DNA of 64,000 nucleotides from Gilliamella sp. wkB171 (GTDB taxonomy: Bacteria; Pseudomonadota; Gammaproteobacteria; Enterobacterales; Orbaceae): NCBI RefSeq assembly GCF_001693755.1, contig NZ_LYST01000031.1:62001-126000 (forward strand), read 5' to 3'. Shown piece by piece: positions 21,410 to 30,720 of the stretch (positions are counted from its first letter, which is position 1; each line of letters starts with the position of its first letter). Below the pieces are notes generated by a model. That model searched no databases. It was given only the letters and a program-made list of their open reading frames with translations, and was not told the DNA's origin. The position numbers and the translations under genes were made by a program.

Positions 21410-22165
21410 ATGAATATCGCATTAGTTACTGGTGCTTCTTCTGGGTTTGGTCAGGCTATTTGTCGTAAATTGATTGACGATGGTTATAAAGTCATTGGTG
21501 TGGCAAGGCGCGCAGATAAATTACAAAAGTTAGCAGAAGAATTAGGTGCTAATTTTTGTGCATTGCCTTTAGATGTCACTAAAAAAGATGCCGTAGAATC
21601 AATATTGTTACAATTGCCTAAAGAATTTCAACCTATCGATATTTTAATAAACAATGCCGGATTAGCCTTGGGATTAGAACCCGCTTACCAAGCTAATTAT
21701 GAAGATTGGGAAACTATGGTTCAAACTAACATAGTTGGCTTAATTCATCTGACTCACCATCTTTTACCTGGCATGGTTGAACGAAACTTTGGTTACATAA
21801 TTAATCTTGGCTCTGTCGCAGGGACTTATGCTTACAAAGGTGGAAATGTATATGGCGCAACAAAAGCCTTTGTTAAACAGTTTAGCGCTAATTTACGTAC
21901 AGATTTGTTAGGTAAAAAAATTAGAGTCACAAATATAGAACCTGGACTATGTGGCGGTACTGAATTTTCTAATGTCAGATTTCATGGCAATGATGAACAA
22001 GCAGCCGCTGTGTATGAAGGGGTTGACTATATAACACCTGATGATATTGCTAACACTGTTTCATGGCTGGTTAACACGCCAACACATTTTAATGTCAATG
22101 CACTCGAAATTATGCCAGTTGCTCAAGCTTCTGCTGGATTAGCCGTTTATAAAGAAACCAAATAG
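21410..22165 (+). CDS. ydfG: NADP-dependent 3-hydroxy acid / L-allo-threonine dehydrogenase YdfG
   Basis: A classical short-chain dehydrogenase. The start chosen is the ATG with AAGGAG seven bases upstream; a TTG two codons earlier is less likely. The Rossmann motif TGASSGFG is at the N-terminus, NNAGLALGLEPA follows near residue 82, and the catalytic Ser-Tyr-Lys appears as GSVAGTYAYKGGNVYGATKAF. The EPGLCGGTEFSNVRF region and total length (251) match E. coli YdfG (248), which oxidises 3-hydroxy acids such as serine and allo-threonine with NADP. A 9-bp hairpin at 22175-22200 follows the stop. Confidence 0.93.
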   Translation: MNIALVTGASSGFGQAICRKLIDDGYKVIGVARRADKLQKLAEELGANFCALPLDVTKKDAVESILLQLPKEFQPIDILINNAGLALGLEPAYQANYEDWETMVQTNIVGLIHLTHHLLPGMVERNFGYIINLGSVAGTYAYKGGNVYGATKAFVKQFSANLRTDLLGKKIRVTNIEPGLCGGTEFSNVRFHGNDEQAAAVYEGVDYITPDDIANTVSWLVNTPTHFNVNALEIMPVAQASAGLAVYKETK

Positions 22166-22174
22166 ATAATTGAC

Positions 22175-22200
22175 GTCGATATTAGATAAACAATATCGAC
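22175..22200 (+). terminator. Hairpin after ydfG
   Basis: GTCGATATT (22175-22183) pairs with AATATCGAC (22192-22200). There is no T-run, so termination is uncertain. Confidence 0.45.
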
Positions 22201-22243
22201 GCGGTTTAATGTTAAAAAAATAGATATGGTTAACAAAATAGAC

Positions 22244-22272
22244 TTGCACTTCTGTCAATGGATTGCTATCCT
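22244..22272 (+). promoter_or_regulatory. Probable promoter of the small gene at 22306
   Basis: TTGCAC at 22244-22249 and TATCCT at 22267-22272 are 17 bp apart, about 35 bp before the start codon of the next gene. Confidence 0.55.
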
Positions 22273-22305
22273 TTTCCCTTGTAATTTTGATTGAGGTTAA
22301 TGGTA

Positions 22306-22635
22306 ATGACATTTACTGAAGTAACGAAAACATTTGCGACAAGCTTGCCAGGTACAGATAGTTATGTAAAACTGCGTAAAGCTATGCGTACATTAATTCA
22401 AGAAGATCCAAATAATGCTTCAGTTTATTTTTTGATCTTTGGTTTTGCGCGTACTTATGTCATGTTATATGAAGATCAGGAAGTCTCACCAAAATTTGCC
22501 GAAGAGAATCAAAAGGTTATGCTATCTTATCTTAATATTCTTGATGAAGCGTTAAAAAAACAAGACGCTAAAACTCTTTATCAAGCTTTAAATAAGGTAG
22601 TTAATGAGTACGAAAATAGCAAAAAAGTATTTTAA
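22306..22635 (+). CDS. Small helical protein of unknown function
   Basis: I do not recognise this 109-residue protein. The start chosen (MTFTEVTKTF) has GAGG nine bases upstream; starts at 22291 (TTG) and 22300 (ATG) are alternatives but too close to that site. The sequence looks soluble and alpha-helical, with no signal peptide, membrane helix or cysteine cluster. It contains SYVKLRKAMRTLIQED, YFLIFGFARTYVMLYED and a Lys-rich C-terminus. It has its own promoter and terminator and stands just before the threonine operon leader, though nothing ties it functionally to threonine. Confidence 0.75.
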   Translation: MTFTEVTKTFATSLPGTDSYVKLRKAMRTLIQEDPNNASVYFLIFGFARTYVMLYEDQEVSPKFAEENQKVMLSYLNILDEALKKQDAKTLYQALNKVVNEYENSKKVF

Positions 22636-22637
22636 AT

Positions 22638-22669
22638 AACAGCCTGACATGAAAGTGTCGGGCTGTTTT
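22638..22669 (+). terminator. Terminator of the 109-residue gene
   Basis: A 12-bp stem with one wobble pair (22638-22649 with 22656-22667, AACAGCCTGACA/TGTCGGGCTGTT) ends in a short T-run. It stands only about 30 bp before the thr leader peptide, so the thr promoter must overlap it or thr transcription must read through it. Confidence 0.85.
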
Positions 22670-22696
22670 GTTTAGAGTAAAAACTAATTAGGAAAA

Positions 22697-22771
22697 ATGA
22701 TGACAATGTTAATGATCATTTCAGGCATTATTGGCACCTTAGGCACTATTATTCACTATAGGGCGGGTTGA
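22697..22771 (+). CDS. thrL: Threonine operon leader peptide
   Basis: A 24-codon frame preceded by AGGA encodes MMTMLMIISGIIGTLGTIIHYRAG: six Ile and three Thr codons, the two amino acids that regulate the thr operon in enterobacteria. The ATG at 22700 may be the real start on spacing. As in E. coli thrL, it ends in Ala-Gly with a GCGGGTTGA sequence that is complementary to the 5' arm of the terminator 25 nt downstream. That geometry, plus position before thrA, is the evidence; the peptide itself is not similar to E. coli ThrL. Confidence 0.8.
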   Translation: MMTMLMIISGIIGTLGTIIHYRAG

Positions 22772-22819
22772 TTTTTCCTTAAAAAAATATAAAAAACCCG
22801 CTGAAATAAGCGGGTTTTT
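22764..22819 (+). promoter_or_regulatory. Transcription attenuator of thrABC
   Basis: The terminator stem pairs 22794-22802 (AAACCCGCT) with 22809-22817 (AGCGGGTTT) and ends in T residues. The end of the leader peptide gene (CGGGTT, 22764-22769) can pair with 22795-22800 instead, giving an antiterminator. A ribosome stalled at the Thr/Ile codons would leave 22764-22769 free, while one at the stop codon (22769-22771) would cover it and let the terminator form. Confidence 0.82.
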
Positions 22820-22981
22820 AGTTTATATAAAACATGTTCAAGAGCCTTAAAAATAGGAATTTGAAAAAAATAATATAGTTCAAATTGATACGCCTGTTTT
22901 CAAAAACTATTCATTAGTTCAGGTAAACGGGTATTTTGAATTTTAATTGGCATAAATTAGGATAATAAGTAAAGGTGTGAT

Positions 22982-25438
22982 ATGAAAGTTTTGAAATTTG
23001 GCGGGACCTCTGTCGCTAACGCAGAACGTTTTTTGCGAGTTGCAGAAATTATTGAAAATAATGCTAAGCAAGAACAAACTGCAACAGTTTTATCTGCACC
23101 AGCTAAGATTACTAATCATCTGGTTGCGATGGTTGAAAAAACCGTAGCAGGGCAAGATATACAAAATAATATTTATGATGCTGAAAAAATATTTGCTGAT
23201 CTATTAGCCGGTATCGCAAAAGAACAACCTAATTTTGCCTACGATAAAATGAAAAGTTTTGCTTTAGATGAATTAAATAATATAAAGCAATTATTAGAAG
23301 GCATTCGTTTATTAGGGCAATGTCCCGACAGCATTAACGCTTCAATTATTTGCCGAGGTGAAAAACTATCGATTGCTATCATGCAAGAGTTGCTCAAGGC
23401 AAAAGGGCACTTAGTCACGGTAATTAATCCTGTTGCAATGCTAATTGCCGAAGGCGGTTATCTAGAATCAACTGTTGATATAGCAGAATCCTCACATCGC
23501 ATTAGTGAAATGCATATTCCACAAGATCATATTATTTTAATGCCAGGTTTTACCGCTGGAAATGATAAAGGTGAACTTGTTGTGCTTGGCCGTAATGGTT
23601 CAGATTATTCCGCATCGGTATTAGCCGCCTGTTTGCGCGCAAGTTGTTGTGAAATTTGGACCGATGTAGATGGTGTCTATACCTGTGATCCGCGAATTGT
23701 ACCAGATGCTAAATTGCTTAAAACCATGTCTTATCAAGAAGCGATGGAACTGTCTTATTTTGGTGCCAAAGTGCTTCACCCTAGAACTATTTTACCGATT
23801 GCGCAATTCCAAATCCCATGTTTAATTAAAAATACCAATAACCCAGATGCACCCGGCACGCTCATTGGTGCAAATGTTGTTGATTCAACAACCCCAGTAA
23901 AAGGCATCACTAACCTAAATAATATGGCGATGATCAACGTATCAGGTCCAGGCTTAAAAGGTATGGTTGGTATGTCCGCGCGTGTTTTTTCAGCTATGTC
24001 TTACGCGGGTATTTCTGTTGTTCTCATTACTCAATCTTCCTCAGAATATAGTATTAGCTTTTGTGTACCACAAGCAGAGCTCTATCGAGCAGAAGAAGCA
24101 TTAGGTGATGAATTTTATTTAGAATTAAAAGATGGATTATTAGAACCAATTGAAGTCATTGAAAAACTAGCGATTATTTCAGTTGTGGGTGATGGAATGC
24201 GCACTTTACGCGGACTTTCTGCTAATTTCTTTACAGCATTGGCTCGCGCCAATATTAATATTGTTGCCATTGCCCAAGGTTCATCCGAACGCTCAATTTC
24301 GGTTGTAGTCGATAATGATGTTGCAGTGATGGGCGTAAGAGTTACTCATCAAATGTTATTTGGTACCGATAAAATGCTAGATGTTTTTGTAATTGGTGTT
24401 GGCGGTGTTGGCGGTGCGCTTATTGATCAAATTGAGCGACAACAAAAATGGCTCAAAAATAAGCAAGTTGATCTGCATGTTTGCGGGCTATTTAACTCTA
24501 AGCACAGCGTACTTAATCGAGATGGTATCAATCTGACAAATTGGCGAGAGCAAATAAAACAGAGCGAAACAAGCTATACTTTAGATAGTATAATTGAATT
24601 TGCTAAGAATAACCGATTACTCAATCCAATTTTAGTTGATTGTACATCAAGTAGTGAGGTTTCTGATAAATATGCTGACTTTTTAGCTAATGGATTCCAT
24701 GTCGTTACACCAAATAAAAAGGCTAATACCAGTTCAATGGCTTACTATTTACGTTTACGCCAAGAAGCCGCTAAAAGTAAACGTAAATTCCAATATGATA
24801 CCAATGTTGGGGCAGGACTACCTGTTATTGAAAATTTACAAAATCTACTTAATGCCGGCGATGAGCTAATTAGATTTTCAGGCATATTGTCTGGTTCATT
24901 ATCCTTTATTTTTGGTAAGCTTGATGAGGGTATGTCACTATCTGAAGCAACAAAACTTGCTAAAGAAAAAGGTTTTACTGAACCCGATCCTCGTGATGAT
25001 TTATCAGGTACCGATGTAGCAAGAAAATTATTGATTTTAGCCCGAGAAGCGGGTTTGCAGCTTGAGCTTGATCAAATTAATGTTGAATCTGTTTTACCAG
25101 AACAATATGCACAAGGTAATGTGGATGAATTTATGGCTAAATTACCGCAACTTGATGCTGAGTTTAAATTAAAAGCTGAGCAAGCAGCTAAACAAGGCAA
25201 AGTATTACGTTATGTTGGTAGTATCGAAAATAATCAATGTAGCGTTAAAATCGAAGCTGTTGATAGTGATGATCCACTTTACAAAGTTAAAAATGGCGAG
25301 AATGCATTGGCATTTTATACCCGTTATTATCAACCTATTCCACTGGTATTACGGGGTTATGGTGCAGGCAATGATGTAACCGCAGCCGGTGTCTTTGCTG
25401 ATATTTTACGTACGACATCAGGCAAGATTGGAGGTTAA
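22982..25438 (+). CDS. thrA: Bifunctional aspartate kinase I / homoserine dehydrogenase I
   Basis: ThrA catalyses the first and third steps from aspartate to threonine. The 818-residue protein (E. coli 820) has an N-terminal aspartokinase domain starting [17 protein letters not shown]. Central ACT domains follow, with [12 protein letters not shown] and [17 protein letters not shown], where threonine feedback acts in the family. The C-terminal NADPH-binding homoserine dehydrogenase domain begins [16 protein letters not shown] (about 465) and has the catalytic region [19 protein letters not shown] and [16 protein letters not shown]. It is the first gene of thrABC and is followed immediately by thrB. 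Confidence 0.98.
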   Translation: MKVLKFGGTSVANAERFLRVAEIIENNAKQEQTATVLSAPAKITNHLVAMVEKTVAGQDIQNNIYDAEKIFADLLAGIAKEQPNFAYDKMKSFALDELNNIKQLLEGIRLLGQCPDSINASIICRGEKLSIAIMQELLKAKGHLVTVINPVAMLIAEGGYLESTVDIAESSHRISEMHIPQDHIILMPGFTAGNDKGELVVLGRNGSDYSASVLAACLRASCCEIWTDVDGVYTCDPRIVPDAKLLKTMSYQEAMELSYFGAKVLHPRTILPIAQFQIPCLIKNTNNPDAPGTLIGANVVDSTTPVKGITNLNNMAMINVSGPGLKGMVGMSARVFSAMSYAGISVVLITQSSSEYSISFCVPQAELYRAEEALGDEFYLELKDGLLEPIEVIEKLAIISVVGDGMRTLRGLSANFFTALARANINIVAIAQGSSERSISVVVDNDVAVMGVRVTHQMLFGTDKMLDVFVIGVGGVGGALIDQIERQQKWLKNKQVDLHVCGLFNSKHSVLNRDGINLTNWREQIKQSETSYTLDSIIEFAKNNRLLNPILVDCTSSSEVSDKYADFLANGFHVVTPNKKANTSSMAYYLRLRQEAAKSKRKFQYDTNVGAGLPVIENLQNLLNAGDELIRFSGILSGSLSFIFGKLDEGMSLSEATKLAKEKGFTEPDPRDDLSGTDVARKLLILAREAGLQLELDQINVESVLPEQYAQGNVDEFMAKLPQLDAEFKLKAEQAAKQGKVLRYVGSIENNQCSVKIEAVDSDDPLYKVKNGENALAFYTRYYQPIPLVLRGYGAGNDVTAAGVFADILRTTSGKIGG

Positions 25439-26377
25439 ATGAAACAGCAATCTTTAACGGTTTATGCCCCTGCATCAATGGCAAATATCAGTGTAGGTTT
25501 TGATATTTTAGGCGCGGCAATTCACCCAATTAGTGGGGCGATGCTAGGTGATTGTATTACTGTTGCGCCCGCTGAGGAATTTACCCTTACCAGTAAAGGG
25601 CAATTTGTAAAAAAATTACCGCGTGATCCAAAATACAATATCGTTTATCAATGTTGGCAACGATTTTGCCAAGCTATGGGTAAAACGTTACCGGTGCATA
25701 TGACCCTTGAAAAGAATATGCCAATTGGTTCCGGTTTAGGTTCTAGTGCTTGTTCTGTAGTTGGCGCTTTTGTTGCTTTAAATGAATTTTTTGATAAACC
25801 ATTTAACGAGTTTCAAATGTTGTCAATGATGGGTGAACTTGAAGGTCGAATTTCAGGTAGTGTACATTATGATAATGTAGCGCCTTGTTATTTGGGTGGT
25901 TTACAACTTATTATTGATGAAATTGGGACAATCAGTGAGTCGATTCCGCACTTTAACGATTGGTACTGGGTAATGGCTTACCCAGGGATTAAAGTGTCGA
26001 CAGCTGAAGCTCGTGCGATTTTACCTGCTCAATATCAAAAAGCTGACTGTGTTGCGCATGGTCGCTATGTAGGTGGATTTTTGCATGCTTGTTATACTCA
26101 GCAACCAAAATTAGCGGCGGCAATGTTGGTTGATAATATTGCTGAACCTTATCGTAAACAGTTACTACCTAACTTTGATCAGACGCAAAAACGTGTTAAA
26201 CAGCTTGGTGCGTTAGCATCGGGTATTTCGGGATCGGGTCCAACAATGTTTGTCATTGCTGATAAACTTGAAATTGCTCAGCAAATTGAAGCATTACTCA
26301 AAAGTGATTATTTACAAAATGATGAAGGTTTTACACATATCTGTAAAATAGATACACAAGGTGCAAGAGTTATTTAA
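25439..26377 (+). CDS. thrB: Homoserine kinase
   Basis: ThrB is a GHMP-family kinase that phosphorylates homoserine. The 312-residue protein has the N-terminal [17 protein letters not shown], the ATP-binding [13 protein letters not shown] (about 91-103), and the C-terminal glycine motif [12 protein letters not shown]. Its ATG directly follows the thrA stop codon, so the two are translationally coupled. Length matches E. coli ThrB (310). Confidence 0.97.
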   Translation: MKQQSLTVYAPASMANISVGFDILGAAIHPISGAMLGDCITVAPAEEFTLTSKGQFVKKLPRDPKYNIVYQCWQRFCQAMGKTLPVHMTLEKNMPIGSGLGSSACSVVGAFVALNEFFDKPFNEFQMLSMMGELEGRISGSVHYDNVAPCYLGGLQLIIDEIGTISESIPHFNDWYWVMAYPGIKVSTAEARAILPAQYQKADCVAHGRYVGGFLHACYTQQPKLAAAMLVDNIAEPYRKQLLPNFDQTQKRVKQLGALASGISGSGPTMFVIADKLEIAQQIEALLKSDYLQNDEGFTHICKIDTQGARVI

Positions 26378-26475
26378 AATCCTATAAAAAGCGTAATTGA
26401 AAAAATTACTTTTTTTTCATTGATAGATAATAAAACGAATAAATTATTACAGCATAAATATAACTGGAACATATT

Positions 26476-27765
26476 ATGAAATTGTACAATTTGAAAGATC
26501 ATTCGCAGCAAGTTAGCTTTTCCCAAGCTGTGCAACAAGGATTAGGAAGAGGACAAGGTCTATTTTTCCCGCAAGAATTACCAAAATTTTCTGAAAATGA
26601 AATTGAAGCATTATTAAAACTGGATTTTATAACTCGTAGCGCCAAAATTTTATCGGCGTTTATTGGCGATGAAATTAGTCAGGATGATATGTATCGATTA
26701 GTTAATAATGCTTTTCAATTTCCTGCGCCGGTCAAATCGGTTGAAGCAGATATTGGTTCATTAGAGTTATATCATGGTCCAACACTTGCATTTAAAGATT
26801 TTGGTGGACGTTTTATGGCACAAGCGTTAGTGCAAGTGGCTGCGGATAAACAAATTACGATATTAACAGCAACATCGGGTGATACAGGTGCCGCAGTTGC
26901 GCATGCTTTTTATCATTTACCTAATATTCGTGTTGTAATTTTATATCCAGAAGGAAAAATTAGTCCATTACAAGAAAAGCTATTTTGCACCTTGGGCGAT
27001 AATATTCATACTATCGCTATTGAAAGTGACTTTGATGCGTGCCAAGCCTTAGTTAAAAAAGCATTTGATGATGAAGAGTTAAAAGCGCTAATTGGATTAA
27101 ATTCTGCAAATTCGATTAACATCAGCCGTCTACTGGCACAAATTTGTTACTATTTTGAAGCTTATGCTCAACTGACACCAGCGCAACGTCAACAATTAGT
27201 GATTTCAGTGCCTAGTGGTAACTTTGGTGATTTAACAGCCGGTTTATTGGCTAAAACAATGGGATTACCAATTAAACGCTTTATTGCTGCAACGAATGCA
27301 AACGACACGGTGCCACGCTATTTAGAAACTGGAAAGTGGGAGCCTCATGCAACAGTTGCTACGCTTTCTAATGCTATGGATGTGAGCCAACCGAATAACT
27401 GGCCTCGTATTGAAGAGATCTATCATCGCGAAGGCTGGGTGTTAAAATCACTTGGACATGCGGCGGTGTCTGATGAAGTCGCTTCACAAACGGTAAGAGA
27501 ATTAGATAAAAAAGGTTATTTGTCTGAGCCTCATGGCGCGATTGCTTATCGTGCATTGCGTGATCAGCTGCAAGCAGGTGAGTATGGATTGTTTTTAGGA
27601 ACGGCTCATCCAGCGAAATTCAAAGAGGTGGTTGAAGACATTCTTGGTAAATCAATTCCACTGCCTAAAGCATTAGCTGAACGTGCAGATATGACACTAC
27701 TTTCGCATCATATGCCAAATGATTTTGCCAAATTACGTGATTTTTTAATTAATTTAACTTGGTAA
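26476..27765 (+). CDS. thrC: Threonine synthase
   Basis: ThrC converts O-phosphohomoserine to threonine using pyridoxal phosphate. The 429-residue product matches E. coli ThrC (428): the PLP lysine lies in GPTLAFKDFGGRF (about 104-116), the phosphate-binding loop in TATSGDTGAAV, and a later SVPSGNFGDLTAG motif is present. A 98-bp gap separates it from thrB, wider than in E. coli, but no terminator is visible there. A GC-rich hairpin at 27773-27794 follows. Confidence 0.97.
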   Translation: MKLYNLKDHSQQVSFSQAVQQGLGRGQGLFFPQELPKFSENEIEALLKLDFITRSAKILSAFIGDEISQDDMYRLVNNAFQFPAPVKSVEADIGSLELYHGPTLAFKDFGGRFMAQALVQVAADKQITILTATSGDTGAAVAHAFYHLPNIRVVILYPEGKISPLQEKLFCTLGDNIHTIAIESDFDACQALVKKAFDDEELKALIGLNSANSINISRLLAQICYYFEAYAQLTPAQRQQLVISVPSGNFGDLTAGLLAKTMGLPIKRFIAATNANDTVPRYLETGKWEPHATVATLSNAMDVSQPNNWPRIEEIYHREGWVLKSLGHAAVSDEVASQTVRELDKKGYLSEPHGAIAYRALRDQLQAGEYGLFLGTAHPAKFKEVVEDILGKSIPLPKALAERADMTLLSHHMPNDFAKLRDFLINLTW

Positions 27766-27772
27766 AATTCGT

Positions 27773-27794
27773 TCCGCTGCCAATCGGTGGCGGA
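27773..27794 (+). terminator. Hairpin after thrC
   Basis: TCCGCTGCC pairs with GGTGGCGGA (two wobble pairs) around loop AATC, followed by TCATTCTTTAT. It is a plausible but weak terminator for thrABC. Confidence 0.6.
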
Positions 27795-28002
27795 TCATTC
27801 TTTATCATCAGATATGGTTTAGCTAATTTCAGTTGTTTATTTTGCTATTAAATTTATCTTCACGATTTTTACATTCAATCACATATACATTATTTTAGTA
27901 AATGCTAATCAATAGTATTTATTTTGCTGTTTAGACATATCTTGTTTAAATCACTATTTTCAGCTATTGTAATATCAATTAGGCCATTATAAGGATATTG
28001 TT

Positions 28003-28455
28003 ATGTACTGTCCGTTTTGTAATGCAGATGATACAAAGGTGATTGATTCGCGTCTTGTTGGTGAAGGTTATCAAGTCCGTCGTCGTCGTCAATGTGTTGA
28101 GTGCAATGAGCGTTTTACCACATTTGAAGTGGCAGAATTAATTATGCCTAATGTGATTAAAAGCAATAAAGTTCGAGAACCATTTAATGAAGATAAGTTG
28201 CGTAATGGAATAAAACGAGCACTAGAAAAACGTCCAGTTAGCTTTGATGCAATCGAAGATGCAATTACGCGCATAAAATCAAAAATCAGAGCTACCGGTG
28301 AACGTGAAGTGCCAGCAAAATTAATTGGTAGTTACGTTATTGAAGAGCTAAAAAACCTCGATAAAGTCGCTTACATACGTTTTGCATCTGTTTATTTTAG
28401 TTTTGATGATATAGAACAATTTAGTAATGAAATTGCTAAATTACAACAAAAATAA
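28003..28455 (+). CDS. nrdR: Transcriptional repressor NrdR
   Basis: NrdR represses ribonucleotide reductase genes according to bound ATP or dATP. The 150-residue protein has the N-terminal zinc ribbon (MYCPFC, then [12 protein letters not shown], Cys 3, 6, 31, 34) and an ATP-cone domain beginning [19 protein letters not shown]. Size and sequence match E. coli NrdR (149). The stop codon overlaps the ribD start by one base, the usual nrdR-ribD pairing. Confidence 0.97.
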   Translation: MYCPFCNADDTKVIDSRLVGEGYQVRRRRQCVECNERFTTFEVAELIMPNVIKSNKVREPFNEDKLRNGIKRALEKRPVSFDAIEDAITRIKSKIRATGEREVPAKLIGSYVIEELKNLDKVAYIRFASVYFSFDDIEQFSNEIAKLQQK

Positions 28456-29591
28456 TGACCTTTATGACAGCGCCTTACGATACCGATCAACTTTATATGA
28501 ATCAAGCCATTGAGCTTGCTAAACTTGGTCGTTTTACCACAACGCCCAATCCCAATGTTGGCTGTATTATCGTTAAAGATAATCAGATTATTGGTAAAGG
28601 GTACCATCAAAAAGCGGGGCAACCCCATGCGGAAGTTTATGCTTTGCAAATGGCGGGTGCTAATGCCGTCGGTGCAACTGCATATGTAACATTAGAGCCT
28701 TGTAGCCATTTTGGACGCACTCCCCCTTGTGCTAACGCCTTAATTAAATCAGGGATTAAGCGTGTTGTGATTGCTATGCAAGATCCTAATCCTAACGTGG
28801 CTGGTAATGGTATTAAACGTTTACAAGATGCTGGTATAGCGGTAACTGTCGGTGTTTTAGCTGACCAAGCGGAAGCGATTAATCAAGGTTTTTTAAAACG
28901 TATGCGCACAGGCTTACCTTTTGTCCAACTTAAACTGGCTGCTTCGTTAGACGGAAAAATCGCCATGGCATCAGGCGAAAGTAAGTGGATAACCTCAAAT
29001 AAAGCCAGAGAAGATGTACAACAGTTTCGTGCTCAAGCCAGTTGTATATTAAGTACCCGTAAAACAGTACAAACCGATAATGCAAGTTTAACCGTTAGAT
29101 ATCACCAATTACCCGATGACATACAGAAAATCTATCCTATCGAAAAGATAAGACAACCCATTAAAGTAATTATTGATGGTCAACATCAATTAACTGGTGA
29201 TGAAAGTATTTTTCAACAACCCGGTGAAACTTGGGTTGTGCGAAAGCAAAATTTATCGATTGCAATGCCTAATACATCGTTGATTGTAGAGCCTTCAGCT
29301 AATCAGTATATTGATTTAAAAATTTTACTCGAAAACTTAGCGCAAAAGCAGATAAATAGTGTTTGGGTTGAAGCAGGTGCACACCTTGCTGGTGCGTTAA
29401 TTGAACAAAATTTAGTTGATGAACTGATTATTTATTATGCGCCAAAATTGCTAGGTCATAATGCTAAAGATATGTGTATTTTACCCAATTTGCAAAAATT
29501 ATCCCTAGCTCCTCAATTTCAATTTGAATCAGTTGCAGCAGTTGGTGAGGATATGCGCGTTATTCTAAAAAGAAAATCATCTGCAATTTGA
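28455..29591 (+). CDS. ribD: Riboflavin biosynthesis deaminase/reductase RibD
   Basis: RibD deaminates the pyrimidine intermediate and reduces its ribose side chain in riboflavin synthesis. The 378-residue product has an N-terminal zinc deaminase (PHAEVYAL and LEPCSHFGRTPPC, about 60-95) and a C-terminal reductase starting near QLKLAASLDGKIAM. The reductase loop usually read as SSATVLADDPxLTVR is here LSTRKTVQTDNASLTVR, slightly divergent. A second ATG three codons in is an alternative start. ribE, ribH and nusB do not follow, unlike E. coli. Confidence 0.95.
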   Translation: MTFMTAPYDTDQLYMNQAIELAKLGRFTTTPNPNVGCIIVKDNQIIGKGYHQKAGQPHAEVYALQMAGANAVGATAYVTLEPCSHFGRTPPCANALIKSGIKRVVIAMQDPNPNVAGNGIKRLQDAGIAVTVGVLADQAEAINQGFLKRMRTGLPFVQLKLAASLDGKIAMASGESKWITSNKAREDVQQFRAQASCILSTRKTVQTDNASLTVRYHQLPDDIQKIYPIEKIRQPIKVIIDGQHQLTGDESIFQQPGETWVVRKQNLSIAMPNTSLIVEPSANQYIDLKILLENLAQKQINSVWVEAGAHLAGALIEQNLVDELIIYYAPKLLGHNAKDMCILPNLQKLSLAPQFQFESVAAVGEDMRVILKRKSSAI

Positions 29592-29633
29592 TGACAGTTC
29601 AATTCCCTATTTTAAAAAAAGGAAAACGTTAAT

Positions 29634-30107
29634 TTGAATAGTGAACGGGGCCTTTTGTATGAAAAAGCTAGCTTTAACAAACTGGATATCGATTGTTTTT
29701 TTACTTTAGATGAGTATCAAATTATCGACGATTTTATTTATGCGGATATACCAGGAATAGCAAAAGTTTGTGGTTATCAAATTCTGTTTTTTTATATTTT
29801 GGGGCATGTTGAAGTATTATTACTGGAAGATGTGGTGGAGAACACGTTTTTACGTGATAAAGCTAATCAAATTTTAACTTATTTAGGTTTTGATTTTAAA
29901 ATGGGTCACCCGTTTGAGTTAACAGATGAGTTTAATCATAATTTTAAGTTTAAAGACTCTATTAATAACGATCAGGTGCGTTTTTACTATGACTTTAACG
30001 AGATGTTAATTGTTTTAGGTATTAATTGGCAGGGATTTTTAGTCTCATTCGAAATGGTAAAAGATAAGACAATTATCCATAATCGCCTGAAAAATTTTTA
30101 TTCATAA
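29634..30107 (+). CDS. Hypothetical protein with possible TTG start
   Basis: I do not recognise this 157-residue protein. The frame opens with TTG about ten bases after AAAGGAA. It is acidic and aromatic-rich, with short beta-like segments (CFFTLDEYQIIDDF, FYYDFNEMLIVLGINWQGFLVSFEMV) and one hydrophobic stretch (YQILFFYILGHVEVLLL, about 48-64) that looks more like a buried core than a membrane helix. It has no signal peptide or catalytic motif that I can name. It follows ribD by 42 bp in the place where riboflavin or nusB genes would be expected. The size and composition recall small immunity-type proteins, but this is weak. Confidence 0.6.
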   Translation: MNSERGLLYEKASFNKLDIDCFFTLDEYQIIDDFIYADIPGIAKVCGYQILFFYILGHVEVLLLEDVVENTFLRDKANQILTYLGFDFKMGHPFELTDEFNHNFKFKDSINNDQVRFYYDFNEMLIVLGINWQGFLVSFEMVKDKTIIHNRLKNFYS

Positions 30108-30227
30108 ATGAACTGTATTTTCTATTGCAAAAACGAACTGTGCTCAGTTGAGTAACGGCATCTATTGTTAATAAGATGCCGATACCCCCCATGAGTTAAA
30201 GGTGAATACTTCATTCGGTAATTATTA

Positions 30228-30665
30228 TTAATTACCTTGAAGAATGGCTAATAGTTGTTCTGGTGTCTTTACTGCTAAGATGCGCTCAAGTGTATCGTCT
30301 GCAATCACGGCACGCGTTAATTTACGTAAGATATCTAAGTGCTCATTTGATTTAGCTGCAATGCCAACGACAACATAAGCAATATTATTATCTTCATCCC
30401 ATTTTATACCTTGTGGGTAATAAATCACTTTAAGCCCCGTTTCGATAACACTATCACGTTTTTCGGTTGTGCCATGTGGAATTGCTATACCATTACCCAA
30501 AAAAGTCGAAATTTGTGCATCACGATCGAACATTGCTTGAGTATAATCATTCTTGACTAATCCCGCGTTAATCATCTTTTCAGATACCGCTCTTATCGCA
30601 TCTTGTTTAGAAAAAGAGCCATCTATGATTGAAATATCATTTGCATTAAGTTTTAAATCGCTCAT
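30228..30665 (-). CDS. PTS fructose/mannitol-family EIIA
   Basis: This cytoplasmic EIIA takes phosphate from HPr and passes it to EIIB. The 145-residue protein is a single PTS_EIIA type-2 domain. The phosphorylated histidine is His64 in GNGIAIPHGTTEK, and a KSNEHLDILRKLTRA segment follows, typical of mannitol/fructose EIIA. It has no fused HPr domain (unlike FruB), so it depends on general HPr encoded elsewhere. It is the last gene of the leftward operon, 55 bp after EIIBC. Confidence 0.93.
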   Translation of the reverse strand: MSDLKLNANDISIIDGSFSKQDAIRAVSEKMINAGLVKNDYTQAMFDRDAQISTFLGNGIAIPHGTTEKRDSVIETGLKVIYYPQGIKWDEDNNIAYVVVGIAAKSNEHLDILRKLTRAVIADDTLERILAVKTPEQLLAILQGN

Positions 30666-30720
30666 TTGTTATCCTTATTTTGTTAGTCTACCGATAATGA
30701 GCGGTAGACTAATTTGTTGA

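Noticed and set aside
30156-30181. Hairpin CGGCATCT/AGATGCCG after the 157-residue gene
   Set aside because: An 8-bp stem without a T-run on either side; it could be a weak convergent terminator, but the evidence is too thin to list as a feature.
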